Origin: Lytechinus variegatus | Taxonomy: Eukaryota > Echinodermata > Echinoidea > Temnopleuroida > Toxopneustidae | Assembly: GCF_018143015.1 (NCBI RefSeq) | Contig: NC_054741.1 | Span: 20,145,736 to 20,209,735, forward strand | DNA: 64,000 bases | Direction: 5' to 3' | Part shown: positions 46,371 through 56,963 of the stretch, piece after piece | Numbering within the stretch: position 1 is the stretch's first letter | Layout: each line of letters begins with the position of its first letter | Notes under the pieces: generated by a model | The model's database searches: none | The model's input: the letters and a program-made list of their open reading frames with translations, nothing else | What the model was told of the DNA's origin: nothing | Made by a program: the position numbers and the translations under genes

Positions 46371-48835
46371 TTAGGAAGTTCTTATCTGCATTTCTCATAA
46401 TTGTGTAGGAAATGCATGTTGAAATTGAATAATTTTAACAATGGATATTATATATTCAGGAAATTTACTGTTTTATGACTTTGCAATAATAAGAAAATGC
46501 ATGTGTAATATTTTCAAGGATGTACTTATTGAGATGTCTCCTTGCTGTGAAAATTACCGTCTGGGACGTAGATTGTGATTTCACTGAAATACTTAAAAAA
46601 GAAATTCCTGTTGCCATACACATGTTGAAAAGTGGTTGTGATTTTATATTACTAGTAATTTCTACACGTGCTGTGCATATATAGCTCAAATACCATTATT
46701 TATTTTGTGGTGTCAAGGTTATAATGAAATACAGTATGAGTTGAGCTTACTGAATATGGACATTGAAACATGGCCTAGCTTACATGTTAGTGTTGAAAGT
46801 TGAAACTGTAAAAATATTGATTTGGTTTCATGTCAAACGTGTGTGTACCTCTCTGTAACTTTGGATACTGGGAAATATAAATTTATATTACTGCATTGGT
46901 CAAACATGATTGTGTTGTCATTATCATTGATGATCGTTATCTCTCGTTTCAATGGGAGCTGAACGTGTGTCGGATGGTGGCAAAATGATGAGAGGGGGAG
47001 ATAAAGGGAGAGAGGAAAGAGTGAGTGAATAAGTGAGTGAGGGAGGGAGGGAGGGAGGGAGGGAGGGAGGGAGAGAGTAAGTGAGGGAGGGAGAGAGGTA
47101 TGTGTGTGAGAGAGAGGGGGTGGGTACATAATGAGAGAGGCCTACTGCAGAGATGGAGAAATAAAGAAAAGGCGGAAGGGATTGAATTAACAAAATACTA
47201 TCAAGAAACTCAGATATTGAACGTTGAATTTGTCAATAAATCAAAATTTCGGTCATATTATGATAGAGGTTGAATAGTTTAAATAAAATGATAGATTTAC
47301 ATCTTATCTATTTTGAAAATCTAAAAAAAAGGAAATAGACAATTAGAGATTGAAGACGTAGTTTATTAAACGCAGTAACGAACTTGGATTGAGAGGTTTT
47401 CTCATGAAATCTGAAAGAAGGCTCCTCTCTCTTTGTTTAATGAATGATATCGCATGAAATTCAAGCCAGTTGTATGAAAAATGCTAATCTATGATTACAT
47501 AAATGATATACAATAGGATTTAGTAATTTTACATTATACTCAGTTAAGGTGCCATTAACATGATTAACATGTTTGTGGGACCATGGGACACGCTGTACAA
47601 TGCTTGGTATGATCATGGAGCTACTCCATGTTATGATAATCCACTTTAAAAACCGATGGTGTAGTTTTAACATTAATGTTTTCGAAAACAGCACGCAAAC
47701 AAATAATTCTTGTTGTTGCCGAATGCTCATATGATTGACAACACTCAAAATCTGAAGAACAGAAAGTGGTTGTAAACAAAGTCCTAGATAATTGTGAAAA
47801 CCAATTCAATTAAATCCACGTTTTATAAATATCAACAGTACAATGCACCCAAAATTCAAAAGTTCATAGCGAAACATTATATCATCATTGGTGTCTGAGC
47901 TTACAATCAGAGCAAAGAGTGTTCAGTTTTCCCTAGATTGAGAATTGCAATTAAGTAATTGCAGTATACACGGTAGAGCAAGGCTTTTTTCAGTTCAGCC
48001 CGGCGTATGATCAGTGTCAAGTGTACAGCATTTGTAATAGTTAAACAGCATTTTAAAAGATATATATATATATAGATATACTGTAACCTCTCCTTGTCAT
48101 ATTTACATCAGCACCCCCAGTCAAGAAATCGATCCCAGGGCCCGGGGGGGGGGGGGCAGGGGCAGTTGCGGCCAGAAATTTTGTTACTCGGTTTAAATAT
48201 GTACTTATACATGTAAATGTGTTTATAATGTACGGTATATTCAATTTTACCTTCAAAATGTCCACCCGATAAATTATGCATGTCCCCTTTCGGATAACAT
48301 ACCATGATATATCTTCCATCTTACTTAAAAATTCTTTAAGATTTGTGACATTAGGACGATTGACATATATTCGATAGATAAATGCATTTAAATCGAAGAA
48401 TCGAAGTTGTAAAATAAATTCGAATTATTGATAGTTTCACAAACTTGTATTTTGAGTATTAAAATGACGATTTTATGTTTTATGGTGCCATTATGTGTGT
48501 GTAATATTCCAATTTGAATTGTATATTTATTAGTCTTATAATTTGAAACTCCAAATAAGAATGATCGTATATCAAAGGTAGTCAAACTTTAACATATTCC
48601 GTCAAAATATCCAAATGCATTCTTTCAGACTTTACGCTAAAAATGACATTTTCACGCAAAAGTGCGCTTGGCATCCGGCCGTACGCTAATTTTGGGTATT
48701 TTTGCAAGACTTTTAGCTGGGATGCCAAGCATTAGCAAGCATTAACAATTTTTGCCGTCCAAAGTATAAAAATCGTTTTGGCCGGTCTACTATTACTCCC
48801 AGGGCTCAATGAATATCAACATTGGACCTTCATCC
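46371..48835. other. Intergenic, no gene seen
   Basis: AT-rich DNA with a GGGA/GA-rich microsatellite zone at 46985-47120, a (TA)n run near 48059 and a G13 tract near 48145. ORFs over these (Pro/Ser-rich on the minus strand) are compositional. Confidence 0.5.
46985..47125. repeat. (GGGA)n / GA-rich microsatellite
   Basis: Uninterrupted GGGA units at about 47038-47078 with GA-rich, GTGA-rich flanks. The minus strand reads as PPSLPPSLPPSL, which is an artefact of the repeat. Confidence 0.9.
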
Positions 48836-51429
48836 CAGGCGCGTACGCAAGGGGGGTTCGGGGGTTCAACCCCCCCCCCCTTTTCGTTTCCTTTTTTTTT
48901 TTTTTTTTTTTTTTTTGCTTGTCTCCCCAGAGGTCGGTCTGGTCAAGGAGTTATCGGGCAAGAGCCTGATAACTCCTTGGTCTGGTTACGGACAGTTCCC
49001 CTACCCAATAATGTATATGACAGCAATAATGAACAGAATCTCATGTTTCCGACGAAAAACACTGAAAAAATTTCCGCTCGCTTCGCTCGCTCCATTTTAT
49101 TATATCTTTTATTTCCGCATGTCGCCGACATGATCACGGTATCGCCATTAACAAGGCCATACATGATTATCATGATGTATACTTATGAATACAAGTGAAC
49201 CAAGACAAAGACATACGTTTTCTTACAAAATATGTTTAACCAATATGAAAACCAAAATGACGGAAAACGCTAAAATGTCGGTTAGCTCGCTCCGCTCGCT
49301 CGTAATAATTTATGAAATTCCATAAGTATCTAGTCTCCTGTTCAAGGCCGTATTATGAGTGTTACGAATAGAAGGACGTGTAGCATCGACTAATACTTGA
49401 TTTACTAACAAACTATTGACAAGAAATGTATGTTTTGACGGGAAAACGCGAAAATTTCGGCTCGCTCACTCCGCTCGCTCGTAATCATTTATGAAATTTC
49501 TTAAGTTTCTAGTCTCTTGATCAAGGCCGTATCATGAGACTTACGAGCAAAAGGACATGTATCATCAACTAATATGTAATCATTACCAACAAGCTATTGA
49601 GAAGAATTGTATGTTTTGACGGAAAAACGCAAACATTTCGGCTCACTCCGCTCGCTCGTAATTATTCATGACATTTCTCAAGTTTCTAGTGTTCTGATCA
49701 AGGCCATATCCAGGCGCGTAGCCAGGGGGGGCGGTCGCCCCCCCAAAAAAACGTCCCCAAAAAGAAAAAAAAAAGGGAAAAAAGAGAGGAGAAAAGGAAA
49801 AGGGAAGGAAGGAAAGGGAAGAAAGGTAGCTTTGTGTTTTTTCTATTTATTCTTTATTTTTTTCTCAAAAGAGAAACTCCTTCACTCTTCTTGCTTTAAA
49901 TTCATATATGAATTTTGCTTCCGCGCTGCGCGCGGTTAAATGACAATATTGAAGTTCTCCATTGTTCCCCCACCTTTTCTCTAACCCTGTTTTTCCACCT
50001 CAGCTATGTGCTTCTTGCCAGTTAAAGTTAAAATTGTATACATTAGGGCATGAATTTGAGTAAGGTTAGGCCGAAGTAAATGTATGAAATTATCTTTTTT
50101 TTTTCAATTGATCGCGCAACTTCTGGTCTGGTCGGCTCCGAGCGGGTAAAATCTTTATATCAGTTTCTGCTGTCACCTCCATAAAGTCAGCTTCTCCCGC
50201 TTTTCAGCTCATTACTATAAACAACCATAATTTGGGGGCAAACAGGTTCCTAATTTAAAAAGAGGAAGGTATGGAATTAGTGTCGTATTAAATAAAAAAG
50301 TACAATATTTTTTTTTATCAAATTGTATTAAACTTCATGTCATTTCCCTGTATACATTCATCTCCTGTCCTGTTTTGCGCCCTCAGTTTGAAATTTTGAA
50401 TGACACTTAAGTTTCTTTATATTCAAAATGAAGCGCTTCAGGATAAGTCAAAAAAATAATCATCCTTTATTATATAGATAGATAATTTCAATAAATCACA
50501 GAAGTTTCAACTTTATGCGCACTATTTTCCTTGTAATGAAGTTCAATAATCTTAGAAAATCAATTGAATTAGAGACGATTGGGTATTAGAGATATCTACA
50601 TTTGATGAAACGTCCGCCCTTTGAAATTTCAGAGTTTCATTGCTCATCGCGGGGAGAAATATCTTTCTCTACCAATATTCTCCTCTGTTTTGCGAGTTAA
50701 AAATATGCACTGATGCTAAATTGTTTGTAATCAAATCTGATCTTTCCAAAGAAAGTTTCAATATATCTTTGAGAATACCCTTTTCTCGGGACCCTTTTTA
50801 TGGCAAGAAAAATTGATAAATCACTTTAGCTTCCGCGCTTCGCGCGGAGTTATTATCATTTTAATTTCCTCCATTGTATACCTCTTTTGTGCGTTTACAA
50901 TCACTTTTGAACCTTGTTTTGAAAACAAGGTTCAAAATCGCAATATAGTCAACCGAATTGGAGGTACTAGAGACAAGAGAAACGGCTCCTTTTCATTTTA
51001 ATTTATGAAACACTAAAAGCTTCGCGCGGGAGGGGGAAACTCCCCCTCCCTGCACCCACCCCCTAGGGAGCGCGCTTTGCGCGCTCTGTAAGTGTTGGCA
51101 CGCTTTGCGTGCATTTACCGCCATATCATGAGTGCTACGATCCGAAGGACATGTAGCATCGACTATGATACCAACAAACTATTGACAAAAAGGTTATGTT
51201 TTCAACGCAAAAACGAGAACATTTCTGCTCGCTCGCGGGTCATGACCGCACTGTTACATACCCATCCCCACTTAAATGTTATTGTCTTATTTGCAGCGCT
51301 GAAAAAAAAAGAAAAAAAGAATCATCACCTCCCCCCCCCGCTCATCACTTTTTAGAGACTGGGCGGGAGATTTAAAAAAAAAATCAGCTCGAACCCCCTC
51401 CCCTTTCAAAAATCCTGCGTACGCGCCTG
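48836..51429. mobile_element. 2.6 kb element with CAGGCGCGTACGCA ends and internal tandem units
   Basis: Left CAGGCGCGTACGCAAGG followed by G and C runs; right AAATCCTGCGTACGCGCCTG. Inside, a ~180 bp unit containing TCGCTCCGCTCGCTCGTAAT, CAAGGCCGTAT and CTATTGACAAGAA-type words is tandemly repeated from about 49075 to 49709 and resumes at about 51113. A long poly-T run lies at 48893-48916. The ORFs near the left end are not host genes. No transposase recognised. Confidence 0.78.
49710..51112. mobile_element. 1.4 kb insertion within the 48836 element
   Basis: Begins CCAGGCGCGTAGCCAGGGGG and interrupts a 180 bp unit exactly at CAAGGCCATAT, which resumes at CGCCATATCATGAGTG near 51117. Its right side has CTCCCTGCACCCACC and GCGCGCTTTGCGCGCTCTG. 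It contains AT-rich filler and two TTCCGCGCTkCGCGCGG palindromes (near 49920 and 50832). Ends resemble, but do not equal, those of its host. Confidence 0.65.
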
Positions 51430-52467
51430 CTTCATCCTGTCCAGTTATTTTGAGTGGTTGACGTAAGACTTAGAAACATCATTGACTAAATAAATGATTC
51501 TAATATAAGTATTAAATCTACCGATTTTTAAATCGATTTCAATTAATACAAAAATGCAGCTAACATCCAACGAACAAAGGCGGATCTTGTAGTTCTACGA
51601 CCCAGTTTCTCTTTCAAATGCTTATATTCTTCTCTTTCTTTGATTTCACCTGTACCCCATCTATTTTATTTTCATTTTATTATTTTTTATCACACCAAAA
51701 AATCAAATGGGACGGTCGCCCCCTGCCCCATCCCTATATACCCGTCAGTGACGCCGCATTGTAAAAAGACCGAAAAAACATTGTGGGGGAAAATAAAAAT
51801 ATTGATAACTGAAACTGTTTTGAGACCGTATAGATCCTCGGTGTGTGGCACGCTGGTGTAATGACCCAAACAGTCTGAGGGGGCTCAAAACGTCGCATTG
51901 AGACAAGATTAAAGTCGCGAGAAAGCAAGGGAAAAAATAAGACCTTTTTAGAAGAAAATCTATCTTGTGATAGATTTTAACATTTATTCAAACAATAATG
52001 ACATATTTCCTCTCCTTATCCGTTTATCTTCATTTATTGTTTGTTTATTTGGTCATGGAACTTTTTAGGAGGCATGTGCCCCAAGTCTGCCTATATGTAA
52101 TATATCAAAGGGGGTTGATAATGCCTAAAACTGTCCAAATTCGACTAGCGATCGGCTCTTGAATAAATTAAAGTTAGGATTGGGGTAAATGACACTGACC
52201 AAAAATCAAACAAAGTTGACGGATAAGACGCCCAAAACACCCATGATCATGCCCCCACGATCCTCGAGTGTGATCTGAAATAATAACAGTCACCCCCTTT
52301 TTTAGGCAGTACTAAATTCACTTATCTTTATTTTTCATCAGCTCAAGACCAAAGGTTGGTTCCGTTATGCTACCATTCGCACTATATTAAGACGTTTGGT
52401 ATCTATTCAAGAAATTGATTTCCCTTTCTGATGATATACTTTAGAGGAGCATATTGTTTAGAATAAC
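51430..52467. other. Upstream of GGCT-C; no gene seen
   Basis: Includes GGACGGTCGCCCCCTGCCCC near 51712, resembling the inner end of the neighbouring element family. The promoter of GGCT-C should lie near the right end. No clear TATA box. Confidence 0.45.
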
Positions 52468-54097
52468 ATGGACAGTGGTGCACTGAGGTAAGTTTAAATT
52501 TAACTGATTCCTTGGTGATTATCAGTTTGATTACAAATAACATGTAGAATCATGTAACATCGCCATTATACACCTTTCCTTTCTGTCATTTTGGCCTTAC
52601 CATTGATATTAATGTATGCTCATTATAATACCTCGGATTAAATACACAAAATAATGTGTCTTTCAATCCTTTTGATTGTGTTCTTTTTCTATTTTTATCT
52701 GATTAGTAATGATGGGGATTCATTTCTGTATTTTGGGTTTGCCAGCAACCTGCTGAGAGCCCGTATACACATTGGTACCCCAACCGCGAAGCTTGTTGTG
52801 CCAGCTAAACTGGAGGTAATAACATTATACATAATACCATTCATAAGTTTACAAAAGGGTTGTTATTTACTAGGACCGCTATTCATTTTTTTTTAAAACA
52901 AGTGCACACCTAGTAACCAATAATGCATATAGCATTTCCATTCATTTGAAAGCAATATAAAAGACAATTGTAGATTAAATGCTTTGCTCAAGGGCATAGG
53001 TGCCGCAGCCGGGGATCGAACCCCGGACTTTCCATGTATAGCCAGGCGCCTTAGACCACTCGGCCACGGCACCTCACCTATATATTCATGATTATAAAAC
53101 TGTCACAATAATTTGCTATCGATTGTGCTATCGACTTGATACACCAATGCCAGTCTGGTTTTGGCCATAATTAAGGATCGACGCCGTTTTACAGGGTGTA
53201 CGTAGCAAGGATTATGTTTGAATAACAATTTGAATTTTAGCTGCTTGTCAAACATAATTACCTGATGTTGGCATTACCTTATGTATATTTTTCAACGATA
53301 TTTTAGGGTTACAGACTTTGTTTTCAAGTGTACCCCGGATGGAGTGTAGAAGAAAGTCTGTGGAACGGAGCCCCTGCCTCTATTATAGAGAGTCCTGAAG
53401 GTCATGTCTGGGGAGCAGTATGGCGTCTCCAAAAATCAGATCTGGCTAATCTAGATCCGTAAGCACACTTCAATTTGGCTTATGTCAGGTCACGGAAAAA
53501 ATACACAGGAAACGGGCCATGTTTTACTGATGTGATAATTCTTAATGTTACAAGACATTTTCAGTTCCCGACTTACTGTGATATAATGGATTTGAAAATA
53601 GTGGAGAGAAAGATTAAAGAAAGAACAATTTTCACAACTATTCAGTAACGTTCGGGAGACGTCTATGGTTCATCCGGAATTGCATTACCAAATATTAATA
53701 GGCCCTAAAGATAATAATAGTGTAAATTTGCAGAGCATATACACTGTCCATGGAGTCTCCTGGCGCCAACACTGCAACAGATCTCTAATTTATACAATTG
53801 AAGAAAATAATTATTTGATTTCCATTGCTTTGTGTGATTATTTTTCAAAGGCCAGAATCTAGTTACAAAGCATTTGACGTCACGGTGACGTCACCAGAGG
53901 GTATGGAATACGTTTGTCGCACCTATCAGATGATGAATGGCCAAGAGGAAGAACTTCCATCGCCATACTACATGAAGGTCATCACAGAGGGCGCCGTAGA
54001 GTCTGGCCTTCCAGAAACCTACGTCGAGTTCTTAAGGTCAATCAAGCACAATGGACAGACCAACCCACCGGATATCATGAATAAAATATTCAAATGA
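52468..54097 (+). CDS. GGCT-like copy C (complete, 4 exons)
   Basis: Exons 52468-52487, 52707-52815, 53307-53458 and 53851-54097 join in phase to 175 aa. The first coding exon is only 20 nt (ATG...CTGAG before GTAAGT). The protein reads FLYFGFASNLLRARIH: the YGSN of canonical GGCT is FASN (18-21), so both the Tyr and the Gly are changed. WHGG is WNGA. Glu96 in LDPPESSY is kept at the position of the catalytic Glu. VCRTYQMMNGQEEELPSPYY and a KVITEGAVESGLPETYVE segment match B and D. A cyclotransferase with altered substrate pocket is the likeliest role; activity is uncertain. C and D exon 2 and exon 3 lengths are identical (109 and 152 nt). Confidence 0.92.
52915..53073 (-). mobile_element. 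tRNA-like SINE fragment in GGCT-C intron 2
   Basis: On the minus strand 53073-52999 folds like a tRNA: acceptor stem GGTGCCG/CGGCACC is perfect, the D arm has GCC...GGC, and the T arm CCGGGGTTCGATCCCCGG is perfect. The anticodon stem does not pair (CCTGG against TGGAA), so it is not a working tRNA. Downstream, ATGCCCTTGAGCAAAGCATT is the kind of body that follows tRNA-derived SINE heads. Confidence 0.7.
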
Positions 54098-55531
54098 TCA
54101 ATTTCCTTAATTCTATCTATTCTATTAAAAAATCGAGGATAGTGAACTGAAAGCCCCGAATTTGTGACCCGGGTCTGCAACATATCAGTTTCTCCATATT
54201 GTATATATTGTAAAACTATATGTACTTAAGAAAACAATGTTTGATGCATGAAGGTCATCTGTATCAACGAATGCAAAAACTTAGTTGCGAAATTTTACTC
54301 CGATCCCATTGACCAGTTGTTTTAGATCAAGGTGAAAGCACACTATTAGAAATGACCCCAAAAAATCCACACAAAAAATGTGTGCTTCGAAAAAGCTATA
54401 GATTTATGTATATTCATGCCGGTCCATTAATCCATTTCAATATCATTCTATTCAGTACAGAAATTATCAAGCAGATTGTAACAATAAATTTGGCCATCTG
54501 GATCCATGATTCTCAAGCAAGACATAAAGTGTTTACCCTCCAATGAACTTGGATGCTTCTTCAAAGTGTCCTCTATAATGTTCTTGGAAGAACAAATATA
54601 AATCGTACGTGAAAAGTTCCTTTGTGTGTTTCAAAATCGTCCAGATGACCAGACATAATTTCAGAGTATAATTAAGTATTGTCGTGGATGAATTATAATT
54701 TACAATATTTTACAGAAAACTAGATGATCATGTTGAATCCATTCAAATTGTGTCCTTTTCAAACAAGAAGTAAAATAAATATGTGATAAAGGCTATCATG
54801 TAATACTCATTCTGACTAATTGAGATAAACAATATATCACTAACTATATTCTTTATAGGTATGCAATACGGATTAGATTTATTTTGCGAAAGGTTATTTT
54901 ATGTAAGCCGATTTTTATCAAAGAAATTTAGTAGTGGCTTCATTGCTTTTCTTTATCACATTTCCAAATAAATTCTATGTATATGAATTAAATATTATAT
55001 TTGAGACACAAAAAGCCTTTTTCTATTTTGGTATTACTGTGTTTTCTGTAGTTGATACTAGACTGACCTTAACAACATTGTCGCTTCTATTACATGAAAC
55101 GATTTTTCTTGAACAGAAGAGATATAGCAAGGGAGTATAGGCAGGGGTCTATGGCTAGGGGTGCACTGGGTGCACGTGCACCCTCCCGCTGTGGAAGAGG
55201 AGTTCCGACACATGGCAAGCGAAACGAAATTCTTGTACCCCTTCTTCTGCTTTCAATAGCTGATTTTCCCAAATTTAGTTCCATCTCTCCCAAGATGTGC
55301 ACCTCCATACCACTTTAGTTCCACCTCCCCAGGATTTGCACCTACCAGCAGGCCTACACCCTTATATAGGTACTATCTATGACAGATTTGTTTAATACCC
55401 TGTCCTACCACGGGTACGAAGGATAGATTGATATATCGTACTTTGAACTTGGATGTGTCCCACAAAGAAGAGGTACCTGTTAAAGGAGGGTTATGAAAGT
55501 TCACGCCGACCTATAGCTTAATAACTGCGTT
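54098..55531. other. Intergenic, GGCT-C to the orphan ORF
   Basis: ATTAAA and AATAAA signals near 54124 and 54773 could end GGCT-C transcripts. GGGGTCTATGGCTAGGGGTG at 55144 with GGGTGCACGTGCACCC just after it (a 16-bp palindrome) looks like the left end of a G-rich element whose other end was not found. Confidence 0.45.
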
Positions 55532-55906
55532 TCAACTGTAAGACACTAGCTGTGTCTGCCTGTCTCGGGTAAGAAGGGGGTTGCTGCATGATGGGGGGGG
55601 GGGGGTTGAAGCTAAAGGGACATTGTCTAGTGCTTCGTACTGTTGAAATAACACAATGATAATATCAGAATAACTTCCATTTTGTACTTGATGACTTGAT
55701 ATAATATAACCACACAGCACTAATGGTAATACCAATGATAATACGCTCACCACGAACCACGCCCACTTGTGCCACACCCCCTTTGTATTGTCATCGCGGG
55801 GTTTCGTCCTGGGAGTTTCCCCTTGGTGACAATATATTTTGGGGGTATTATCGGTGATGATGTAAACTGGTGATAACTTAAATTTCGATGAGACTCGATT
55901 CGCCAT
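55532..55906 (-). CDS. Unrecognised ORF, one membrane segment (124 aa)
   Basis: I do not recognise this protein. From MANRVSSKFKLSP it has a polar N-terminal region of about 50 residues with a few Cys/His and basic residues, a hydrophobic stretch WAWFVVSVLSLVLPLVLCGY (about 52-71), then a polar tail with a PPPPS run caused by a G-run in the DNA. Basic residues before the membrane segment would favour a cytoplasmic N-terminus. The frame is open 19 codons further up to another ATG at 55963. TATAAAGG (55932) and TATATAAG (55918) lie just upstream on this strand, so a short-leader promoter is conceivable. It could be a complete single-exon gene, a first exon or a chance ORF. Confidence 0.35.
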   Translation of the reverse strand: MANRVSSKFKLSPVYIITDNTPKIYCHQGETPRTKPRDDNTKGVWHKWAWFVVSVLSLVLPLVLCGYIISSHQVQNGSYSDIIIVLFQQYEALDNVPLASTPPPPSCSNPLLTRDRQTQLVSYS

Positions 55907-55963
55907 AATGTATGTGCTTATATACACCCCACCCTTTATAGTCACGGGATATACGACAACCAT

Positions 55964-56963
55964 GGGAAATATAGACCTACATAGTTGTTTGTTCCAACTT
56001 AAGTCAAGGCTCTAAGTACTGCCCTCCAATAAATCCATTTTACATCCACGGGACAAACCAGCCTTTCAAATGTATACAAACATAGGCCGGTCTAGCAATC
56101 ATAAAGTAATATTGGAGACTCGTGTGTTCATAGCTACAGATATATGGTTGAGTCAACAACTTGAACAGAACTCGAAGTGGACACCACAAGAGTGCAGGTG
56201 AGTATACATGTATAAAATGTGGATAGCCTTTATCAGTCGGTGTGCTAATAAGCAGTTAAAGCAATGTAAGTATCATAACAGCCTGTCTAGTAGCTCCATG
56301 ATAATAGTAGATGAATAGTACTATGGTATTAGATACGCATATATATCATTTCTTTGCTAATTGTCATAAAGCCGCTATGAATGCCACATCGAAAATCAAT
56401 TTGAATATAAAGTTATAGTAGGTCCATGGTCATGATGGTTATTAGCCCCTGTAATAGCCCTTCTCCACTGAGGACCTTTAATGTGATTCAGGTCAATTAC
56501 AGATATATCCATGACTCAATTTGAAACAAACAAAATGTATTGGAGTCGGGAAAGAAAACCGGTAGAGGGGATTTAAAGGAGAGAAAATCGACCGGGGCAA
56601 ACGGACGAATGACAGAAATGCGGGGGTGGTGAAAAGGGGACTCCTATTTGACTGGCTTGAGGTGGAAGTATATGGCGGGAGGATGATGGGGAGGGATAGC
56701 GAAGATAAAAAAAAGGGAGGGGGCTGAGCCCCGAGTTGAAATAAGTGCCTGTGAATTATGCCTGTACCTTTCAGCTTTTACAGTTTTTAGCAAAATAAAA
56801 ATCACGATTTCAGCAATTATAGGCCTATTTGTAATTTTGTGATTTCTATCTACCACAGATCTCAAACATAGATGTTAATCAAACAGAAAGTTTCTGAGTA
56901 CAGGAATTGGGTCACCAACACGGGCAACCAACACCAGACGAGTGAAAATAAATAGTTTCAACC
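55964..56963. other. Intergenic, upstream of GGCT-D
   Basis: No gene seen. Contains a G-rich block near 56545-56735 and the promoter region of GGCT-D. The bases AACACCAGACGAGTG at 56929 recall the minisatellite core at 1-1790. Confidence 0.45.

Noticed and set aside
46833-47193. Pro/Ser-rich ORFs
   Set aside because: Products of the GGGA microsatellite.
48778-49198. Overlapping ORFs around the poly-T run
   Set aside because: Left-end sequence of a transposon with G, C and T homopolymers; Phe-rich tracts are compositional.
52999-53073. Functional tRNA gene
   Set aside because: The anticodon stem does not pair and a SINE body follows; no terminator T-run is adjacent.
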